From: Pseudomonadota bacterium
GTDB taxonomy: Bacteria; Pseudomonadota; Gammaproteobacteria; Burkholderiales; Burkholderiaceae_E
Assembly (NCBI GenBank): GCA_029779755.1
Contig: JAKOZZ010000187.1
Span: forward strand, 1-47,155
Direction of reading: 5' to 3'
Length of the DNA stretch: 47,155 bases
Below, in pieces: positions 41,657 through 47,155 of the stretch. How positions within the stretch are numbered: position 1 is the stretch's first letter; each line of letters starts with the position of its first letter. The position numbers and the translations under genes are program-made. Below the pieces are notes generated by a model that worked only from the letters and a program-made list of their open reading frames with translations, did not search any database and had not been told where the DNA came from.

Positions 41657-42811
41657 TCAGGCGACGTAGCCGAGATCGATGGCCTGGCCCGCGGTGTCGA
41701 ACGCCGCACGCTGCTCGCCGGCACCGTAGATGATGAAGTGCGCGATCGCGCCGTTCGTCCGGCTGCCGAGGAAGTCGCCGATGAACGCGTCGACATAGGC
41801 GGCGACGTCGGGGTTGTCGGTCAGATAGCGCACGCCGTCGAACCGCTCGAACTTCGGGCCGGGCGAACGGCCTTCCCACACGCCGTAGAGGTTGAAGTGC
41901 GCGAACAGCGTCGCCTCGTCGAGCGCCAGCGGCGTGAGGTCCGACCAGCGGGCCTCGTAGTAGGCAGCGTCGAACCACGCGTTCGGCGCACGCCCGGCAG
42001 CGGCGCCCCCGCCGAGATAGTGCTGCAGCGCGTTCTCGACCGTCACGCCGCCCCCCGATGCCGGATTCGCCAGCACGTAGTACACCGGGTCGAACAGGAA
42101 GTCGGAGCGCTGACCGTAGGCCGGCGCCGGCGCGCCCGCGGGCGCGGCCGGAGCGATCAGCGCAAGTGTCTGGTCGGCGAACTGCAGCCATTCGGCGGTG
42201 GACACGCGATCGACGCCGTCGGGGCCGGCAAGCGCCGTCACCTGCCAGTCGGCGCCCGTCTTCGCCACCCGGTATTCAGCCCGCACCCCGGCATAGGAGA
42301 CGGTGTCGACACCCGGCCCGCCCTCGAGGAGGTCGTCGCCGTTGCCGCCGATCAACAGGTCGTCCCCCTCGGCCCCGAGGAGCCGGTCGTCGCCTTCGCG
42401 TCCGCTGATCGTGTCGTTGCCGCCCATGCCGTCGAGCACATCCCCGGCGCTGCCCCCGTTGACGGCGTCGTCACCGGCCAGGAGGGACGCGAAGAACGCC
42501 TCGAATCGACCGGGCTGCGTCAGCACGGGCTCGACCTGCGCGTACGTCAGTGCGAGCTGGCTCCACTGCATCAGCGTGGGTCCGAACTGACCCTCCGCGT
42601 AGAAACCGGTGACGACCGAGCGCGTCGGCACGAGCAGATCGAACGTGCCCGTGGCGACGAAGGCGGTCCGCGTCACGGGATCACGTGCCGCCACCGAGGT
42701 GTTGCTCGTCCCCGTCAGCACGGGCGTTGCGGTCGAGAAATACTGCGGGAACCCGAACGTCGCACGTTCGGTCATGTCTGCAGGCAGGCTTCCGAAGTCG
42801 AGCTGGCTCAT
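41657..42811 (-). CDS. RTX-type calcium-binding protein, tandem paralogue 2
   Basis: 384 residues with the same layout as its neighbour: an N-terminal domain starting MSQLDFGSLPADMTERATFG; GGxGxD repeats near residues 120-165 (LDGMGGNDTISGREGDDRLL and following); the post-array segment DTVSYAGVRAEYRVAKTG; and the same C-terminal block (HFNLYGVWEGR, YLTDNPDVAAYVDAF, FLGSRTNGAIAHF), ending DLGYVA. Similarity is strong in the C-terminal third and weak in the N-terminal domain. The ATG at 42811 has GGAG seven bases upstream. No type I secretion genes are in the window. Role unknown: adhesin, surface-layer-like or secreted effector are all possible. Confidence 0.86.
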   Translation of the reverse strand: MSQLDFGSLPADMTERATFGFPQYFSTATPVLTGTSNTSVAARDPVTRTAFVATGTFDLLVPTRSVVTGFYAEGQFGPTLMQWSQLALTYAQVEPVLTQPGRFEAFFASLLAGDDAVNGGSAGDVLDGMGGNDTISGREGDDRLLGAEGDDLLIGGNGDDLLEGGPGVDTVSYAGVRAEYRVAKTGADWQVTALAGPDGVDRVSTAEWLQFADQTLALIAPAAPAGAPAPAYGQRSDFLFDPVYYVLANPASGGGVTVENALQHYLGGGAAAGRAPNAWFDAAYYEARWSDLTPLALDEATLFAHFNLYGVWEGRSPGPKFERFDGVRYLTDNPDVAAYVDAFIGDFLGSRTNGAIAHFIIYGAGEQRAAFDTAGQAIDLGYVA

Positions 42812-42956
42812 CACGGTCTCCATGAGGAACGACCACCGCAGCCGACAGGTTACGTCCCGTTACCACTTTTCGCATCCCCGCGGCGGCGGCGCCGTCAGCC
42901 GCAGGCGCGCGGCGCGCGTTGAAGAAGGCCACGTCCCGGATTGCGAAGGCTCCGAC

Positions 42957-43655
42957 ATGACCACCAGGTTGAAGGCGATCGCGCTCTGCGCTGCAGCGCT
43001 GTCTGCGGGCGGCTGCGCCGTCCTGCCGGCCGACTCGGGCGTGTACGACCCGGGTCCCGGGGTCTACGGGCCGCCGGTGGTCGGCACGACCGGAGTATAC
43101 GGCACGACGGGGGTCTATGGTGGGCCGGTCTACGGCCCCGGCGTGTACGGTGGTCCGGTCGTGCCGGGCCCTGGCGTGATCGTGACGCCCCCGCCGGTCA
43201 TCGTGCGGCCCGGGGTCGTCGTGCCGCCGCCGCGACCCCATCCGGTGTATCCGGCCTACCCGGTGCCGCCGCGCGCCGTGTTCCCCGGGCAGGTCGTGCC
43301 GATGCACCCGCCGGGGGGCGTCGGACCGCGGCCGGGGTTCGGGGCGCCGGGCCACGGACAGCCGGGGTACGGTCAGCCGGGGTACGGTCAGCCGGGGTAC
43401 GGACAGCCGGGCCACGGACAGCCGGGCCGGCCGGCGATGCCGCCGCGGGGCCCCGGACGCGGCGAACCGACGTGGGGATCGGGGGCTCAGCCCCTGCCGC
43501 CGCGCGGGATGCCCCACCTGGGCGGCCCTGCCTCCGGCGGACCGGCGATGGCGCCGAACCCGCGCATCGTCGAGAAGCCGGTCGGGGGCGGACAGCGCCC
43601 GCCGAGCGGCGGGCAGTGGCACGGCGGCGACCGCCGCGACCACGGCCCGCGGTGA
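42957..43655 (+). CDS. Pro/Gly/Tyr-rich repeat lipoprotein
   Basis: 232 residues. The signal peptide ends in SAGGC near residue 20, a lipobox-like site. The mature protein is almost wholly low-complexity: GVYG and VYGGPV units, a Pro/Val-rich stretch, then five QPG(Y/H)G repeats and a Gly/Pro/Arg tail. No folded domain can be seen. The ATG at 42957 is the only start giving a signal. Divergent from the RTX pair and convergent with the acyl-CoA synthetase. It could be a cell-surface or envelope-spacer protein; function unknown. Confidence 0.75.
   Translation: MTTRLKAIALCAAALSAGGCAVLPADSGVYDPGPGVYGPPVVGTTGVYGTTGVYGGPVYGPGVYGGPVVPGPGVIVTPPPVIVRPGVVVPPPRPHPVYPAYPVPPRAVFPGQVVPMHPPGGVGPRPGFGAPGHGQPGYGQPGYGQPGYGQPGHGQPGRPAMPPRGPGRGEPTWGSGAQPLPPRGMPHLGGPASGGPAMAPNPRIVEKPVGGGQRPPSGGQWHGGDRRDHGPR
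43351..43425. repeat. 15-bp tandem repeat inside lipoprotein gene
   Basis: Five units of G(G/C)(T/C)ACGG(T/A)CAGCCGG, each 15 bases, encoding (Y/H)GQPG. The two middle units are identical, pointing to recent slippage. In-frame by length. Confidence 0.92.
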
Positions 43656-43673
43656 GCGGACCTGGCCCCTCTG

Positions 43674-43697
43674 CGCACGGGTGCGCGCACCCGTGCG
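43674..43697. terminator. 24-bp perfect palindrome between convergent genes
   Basis: CGCACGGGTGCG and its exact complement, back to back. It lies midway between the lipoprotein stop and the acyl-CoA synthetase stop, so could serve both strands. There is no T-run, so intrinsic termination is uncertain. Confidence 0.5.
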
Positions 43698-43712
43698 GAT
43701 GCGGGCGCGGCT

Positions 43713-45395
43713 TCAGCCGATGGCGCCCGCCGACCCCACCTTGCCGCGCAGCACGTGCTTCTGGATCTTGCCCGTGCTGGTCTTGGGCACCACCTCGAAC
43801 CGCACCTCGCGCGGGCACTTGAAGCGTGCCAGGTGCGCGCGGCAGTGCTCGATGATCTCGGCGGCCAGCGCCTGTTCAGCCTCGGGCGTGGCCGGCATCC
43901 GCTCCGGGCGGACCTCCACGAACGCCAGCGGCGTCTCGCCCCATTTCTCGTCAGGCTTGGCCACCACCGCGCAGGCCAGCACGGCCGGATGCTTGTACAG
44001 CGCGTCCTCGACCTCGATCGAGCTGATGTTCTCGCCGCCGGAGATGATGATGTCCTTCGCGCGGTCCTTCAGCTTCACGTAGCCGTCCGGGTAGATCACG
44101 CCCAGGTCCCCGGTGTGGAACCAGCCGTCGCGGAACGCCTCCTGCGTGGCCGCCGGATTCTTCAGGTATCCCTTCATGACGATGTTGCCGCGGAACATGA
44201 CTTCGCCCATCGTCTCGCCGTCGCGCGGGACCTCCTGCATCGTGGCCGGGTCGAACACGCTCAGCCCCTGCTGCAACTGGTAGCGCACCCCCTGGCGCGC
44301 GTTGCGGTCCACGCGTTCGGCCAGGCTGAGGTCGGCCCACGATTCGTGCTTCGCGCACACCGACGCCGGGCCGTACACCTCGGTGAGGCCGTACACGTGC
44401 GTGACCTCCCAGCCCATGCGCTCCATGCCTTCGATCATCGACGCCGGCGGCGCGGCGCCGGCCACCATCGCCTTGACCGGCCAGTCGATGCCCTGCTTGA
44501 GCGCGGGGTCGGCGCTGATCAGCGTGCTCTGCACGATCGGTGCGCCGCAGTAGTGCGTGACGCGATGCTCGCGCACGAGCGCGAAGATCTGCACGGGGTC
44601 GACCTTGCGCAGGCAGACGTTGGTGCCGGCCACCGCCGGCAGCGTCCACGGGAAGCACCAGCCGTTGCAGTGGAACATCGGCAGCGTCCACAGGTACACC
44701 GGATGCCGGGGCAGGTTCCACGCGACCACGTTGGCGATCGCGTTGAGGTACGCGCCGCGGTGATGCACCACCACGCCCTTCGGATTGCCGGTGGTGCCGG
44801 AGGTGTAGTTCAGGCCGATCGCATCCCACTCGTCCTCGGGGTAGCGCGCGACGAAGTCCGGATCACCCGAGGCGAGGAAGGCCTCGTACTCCATCGCGCC
44901 GACGCGCTCGCCCGGCCCGGTGTACTGCGCGTCGTCGACGTCGATCACGTACGGCACGATGGCCCCTTCCGCGCGCAGCTGGTCGAGCGCCTCGCGCACG
45001 GTCGGCGAGAACTCGCGATCGGTGATCAGCACCTTCGAGTCGGAGTGACGCAGGATGAACGCGACCATCGCCGCATCCAGCCGCGTGTTGATGCTGTTGA
45101 GCACCGCGCGTGTCATCGGAACCCCGAAGTGCGCCTCGAGCATCTCCGGCGTGTTGGGCAGGCACACCGCAACCGTGTCGCCTTCGCCGATGTCCAGCGC
45201 GACCAGCGCGCTGGCCAGCCGGCGGGCACGCGCGCGCACCTCGGACCAGGTGCGGCGCAGGCTGCCGTGGATCACCGCACAGCGGTCGGGGTACACGTCC
45301 GCGGCCCAGTCGACCAGGCTCATCGGCGTGAGCGGCACGTGATTGGCCGGATTGCGGTCCAGGTTCTGACGGTAGGGATTCGGATACGTCGGCAT
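43713..45395 (-). CDS. AMP-forming acyl-CoA synthetase
   Basis: 560-residue adenylate-forming enzyme. The P-loop motif YTSGTTGNPKGVV is near residues 193-205, YGLTEVYGP mid-protein, FHTGDLGVIYPDGYVKLKDR marks the hinge, and TSTGKIQKHVLR has the catalytic lysine. The MFHCNGWCFPW segment is typical of the medium-chain / methylmercaptopropionate-CoA ligase (DmdB-like) group. It activates a fatty or short substituted acid with ATP and CoA. It is divergent from the thioredoxin gene and stands alone on its strand. Substrate chain length cannot be read. Confidence 0.92.
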   Translation of the reverse strand: MPTYPNPYRQNLDRNPANHVPLTPMSLVDWAADVYPDRCAVIHGSLRRTWSEVRARARRLASALVALDIGEGDTVAVCLPNTPEMLEAHFGVPMTRAVLNSINTRLDAAMVAFILRHSDSKVLITDREFSPTVREALDQLRAEGAIVPYVIDVDDAQYTGPGERVGAMEYEAFLASGDPDFVARYPEDEWDAIGLNYTSGTTGNPKGVVVHHRGAYLNAIANVVAWNLPRHPVYLWTLPMFHCNGWCFPWTLPAVAGTNVCLRKVDPVQIFALVREHRVTHYCGAPIVQSTLISADPALKQGIDWPVKAMVAGAAPPASMIEGMERMGWEVTHVYGLTEVYGPASVCAKHESWADLSLAERVDRNARQGVRYQLQQGLSVFDPATMQEVPRDGETMGEVMFRGNIVMKGYLKNPAATQEAFRDGWFHTGDLGVIYPDGYVKLKDRAKDIIISGGENISSIEVEDALYKHPAVLACAVVAKPDEKWGETPLAFVEVRPERMPATPEAEQALAAEIIEHCRAHLARFKCPREVRFEVVPKTSTGKIQKHVLRGKVGSAGAIG

Positions 45396-45535
45396 GAGGC
45401 GCTCCTGCGGGAAGACGGCGGCGATCGGACGATTGTAGGGTCGGGGCCTTGCGCGGCGCTGACGCGCGCACGACGCGCCCGCAGACCCTATGATGAGGCC
45501 CCGGCCCGCGAGGGCCGTTCCAACGGAGAACCGCC

Positions 45536-45919
45536 ATGGCCGTCGACACCCTGACCGCCGACAACTTCGATGCCACCGTCACCGACAACGACATCGTCGT
45601 CGTCGACTTCTGGGCCCCCTGGTGCGGCCCGTGCCGCGGTTTCGCGCCGGTCTTCGAGAAGGTGGCCGAGGAGAATCCGGACATCAAGTTCGTGAAGATC
45701 AACACCGACGAGGAGCAGGCGCTCGCCGGGCACTTCGGCATCCGGTCAATCCCGACGCTGATGATCTTCCGCGAACAGGTGATCGTGTTCCAGCAGCCGG
45801 GCGCGCTGCCCAAGGGCGCGGTCGACGACCTGCTGGGCAAGGTGCGCGCGCTCGACATGGCCGAGATCCGGCGCAGCGCCGTGCCGTACGAGAACGAGGG
45901 CGGCGGCCAGGCGCAGTGA
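45536..45919 (+). CDS. Thioredoxin
   Basis: 127 residues, one thioredoxin domain with active site C30-G-P-C33 in VVDFWAPWCGPCRGFAP and the cis-proline loop GIRSIPTLMIFR. The last 20 or so residues (MAEIRRSAVPYENEGGG) extend past the usual 108-residue E. coli TrxA. It lacks the N-terminal zinc-binding cysteines of thioredoxin 2. Shine-Dalgarno GGAG lies about eight bases before the ATG. The stop codon sits within a downstream tandem repeat. A cytoplasmic disulfide reductase. Confidence 0.92.
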   Translation: MAVDTLTADNFDATVTDNDIVVVDFWAPWCGPCRGFAPVFEKVAEENPDIKFVKINTDEEQALAGHFGIRSIPTLMIFREQVIVFQQPGALPKGAVDDLLGKVRALDMAEIRRSAVPYENEGGGQAQ

Positions 45920-45989
45920 GCGGCCTTCGCGTGGCCTGCGAGCGGCCTTCGCGCGGCTTGCGAGCGGCCTTCGCGCGGCTTGCGAGCGG
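45918..45989. repeat. 22-bp tandem repeat at the end of the thioredoxin gene
   Basis: GAGCGGCCTTCGCG(C/T)GGC(T/C)TGC occurs at 45918-45939, 45940-45961 and 45962-45983, then a partial copy. The first copy overlaps the thioredoxin stop codon. Each unit has inverted character (GCGGCC...GGCTTGC), so the transcript could fold into serial hairpins. No protein is encoded. Confidence 0.85.
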
Positions 45990-46207
45990 TCTCTGAACGG
46001 CCGCCGATCGGCCGCACCGCGCGCGGCGCCCTGCCCTGGCCGACGCGATGCGGTGCGCCTGATCGGCCCGAATTCGAACCGTGACGCCAGGATGGCAGGC
46101 GCCTCTCAGGGTGGCTCCGCATTGACTTCGCGAATGCGCCCATGCATGGTGTGCCGGGCGCACGACAGCGGTTGCTCCGCTGCGCTTATCCATTCCGAGG
46201 AGAGTTC

Positions 46208-47155
46208 ATGAAGCGTCGAGAGTTCGTCAGGCACGGCGGTATCGCCGGCATCCTGGCCGCGGGCAGCGCCCCGGCCATCGCGCAGACCCAGCCGGAGGTG
46301 CGCTGGCGCATGGCGTCGAGCTTCCCCAAGAGTCTGGACACCCTGTGGGGTGCTGCGGAGTTCATCGCCAAGCGTGTCAGCGATATCACCGGCGGAAAGT
46401 TCAAGATCTCGAACTTCGCCTCGGGCGAGATCGTCCCCGGACTGCAGGTGCTCGACGCCGTGCAGGCCGGCACCGTCGAGTGCGGCCAGACGGCGATGTA
46501 CTACTACTTCGGCAAGAACCCCGCATTCGCCTTCGCCACCTGCATCCCGTTCGGGATGAACATGCGCCAGCAGAACGCCTGGTGGTATCACGGCGGCGGC
46601 GAGCAGGCGTACAACGAGTTCCTGAAGCAGTACAACATGGTGGCCATCAACTATGGCAACACCGGTACGCAGATGGGCGGCTGGTTCCGCTAGGAGGTCA
46701 AGACGGTCGAGGACCTCATGGGCCTGAAGTTCCGGGTCGGCGGTGTCGCCGGCGCGGTGCTCACGCGCCTGGGCGTGGTGCCCCAGCAGATCGCCGCGGG
46801 CGACATCTACCCGGCGCTGGAGAAGGGGGCGATCGACGCAGCCGAATGGATCGGCCCGTTCGACGACGAGAAGCTCGGCTTCGTGAAGGTGGCGAAGTAC
46901 TACTACGCGCCCGGCTGGTGGGAGCCCAACTCGATGGGCCACATGATCGTCGGCCAGAAGGCGTGGGATGCGCTGCCCAAGGAGTATCAGGCGGCCTACC
47001 TGGCGGCCTGCGGCGACAGCGTCGCCTACACGATGGCCAAGTACGACCACCTGAACCCGATCGCGCTGCGCAAGCTGGTCGCCTCCGGTGCTCAGCTGCG
47101 CTCGTTCAGCCGCGGGGTGATGGACGCCTGCTACAAGGCGGCCCAGGAGCAGTAC
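46208..47155 (+). pseudogene. TRAP transporter substrate-binding protein (DctP) with in-frame amber codon; 3' end beyond window
   Basis: The frame encodes a TRAP dicarboxylate-type binding protein. The N-terminal signal has a twin-arginine look (KRREFVRHGG) and ends near AIAQ. Residues to 161 include VRWRMASSFPKSLDTLWGAA and NYGNTGTQMGGWFR. At 46691-46693 a TAG stop replaces what is a lysine (AAG) in the family context GGWFRKE. The same frame then continues open and fully homologous (VKTVEDLMGLKFRVGGVAGA, WEPNSMGHMIVGQKAWDALP) to the window edge. One A-to-T change explains it. GAGGAGA precedes the ATG. No other damage seen, so decay is recent, or the base is a sequencing error. Confidence 0.88.

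Noticed and set aside
46060..46095. GGTTCGAATTC on the minus strand, like a tRNA T-arm
   Set aside because: The five bases on each side of the loop do not pair and no acceptor or anticodon stem could be found around it.

Overview
The window reads as a high-GC betaproteobacterial chromosome, most likely Burkholderiales. The grounds are a tripartite-tricarboxylate (Bug-type) binding protein, the argS–SPOR–dsbA–SDR gene order, a dolP/diaA/yraN/rsmI cluster, a DbpA helicase, acetoacetyl-CoA synthetase, and many acyl-CoA and short-chain dehydrogenase genes. The genus cannot be fixed from sequence reading alone. I saw no tRNA, rRNA, CRISPR, integrase or transposase; the region looks like resident chromosome with accessory catabolic genes among housekeeping genes.

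Layout. 0-3 kb: a leftward MaoC–MaoC–Bug operon with a divergent IclR regulator and a duplicated 16-bp box. 3-8 kb: a small stress membrane protein, an MscS channel, two overlapping SDR genes, an orphan CheB methylesterase domain and a DapC-like aminotransferase. 7.8-10.3 kb: a TetR regulator facing a Baeyer-Villiger-type monooxygenase across a 28-bp dyad. 10.4-16.4 kb: a methyltransferase, a VF530-family protein, DbpA, acetoacetyl-CoA synthetase and an LD-carboxypeptidase with a His/Asp tail. 16.6-18.4 kb: an SDR-fold gene carrying both halohydrin-dehalogenase signatures, followed by carboxymuconolactone-decarboxylase-like and VOC genes. 18.4-21.6 kb: the DolP/DiaA/YraN/RsmI envelope and replication cluster. 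21.6-28 kb: a single-chain biotin-dependent acyl-CoA carboxylase and a tandem family III CoA-transferase, with a promoter and operator dyad upstream.

28-34.4 kb is a tightly coupled leftward operon: argS, an FtsN-like SPOR protein, dsbA, an SDR, a BtuF-like receptor and rlpA. Just upstream of argS, on the opposite strand, lies a candidate small RNA with two CTCCTCC anti-Shine-Dalgarno stretches and a textbook intrinsic terminator. 34.5-40.1 kb: a CnoX-like chaperedoxin, an exported methyltransferase, a Cds1-like PLP enzyme, an M81 (MlrC) metallopeptidase and a DMT exporter. 40.1-42.8 kb: two tandem paralogous RTX-type calcium-binding proteins. 42.9-47.2 kb: a repeat-rich lipoprotein, an acyl-CoA synthetase, a thioredoxin and a TRAP-transporter binding-protein gene interrupted by one in-frame amber codon and cut by the window edge.

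The strongest leads are the anti-SD small RNA, the halohydrin-dehalogenase-like gene, the CoA-transferase/carboxylase pair with its operator, the paired RTX genes, and the amber codon in the TRAP gene.
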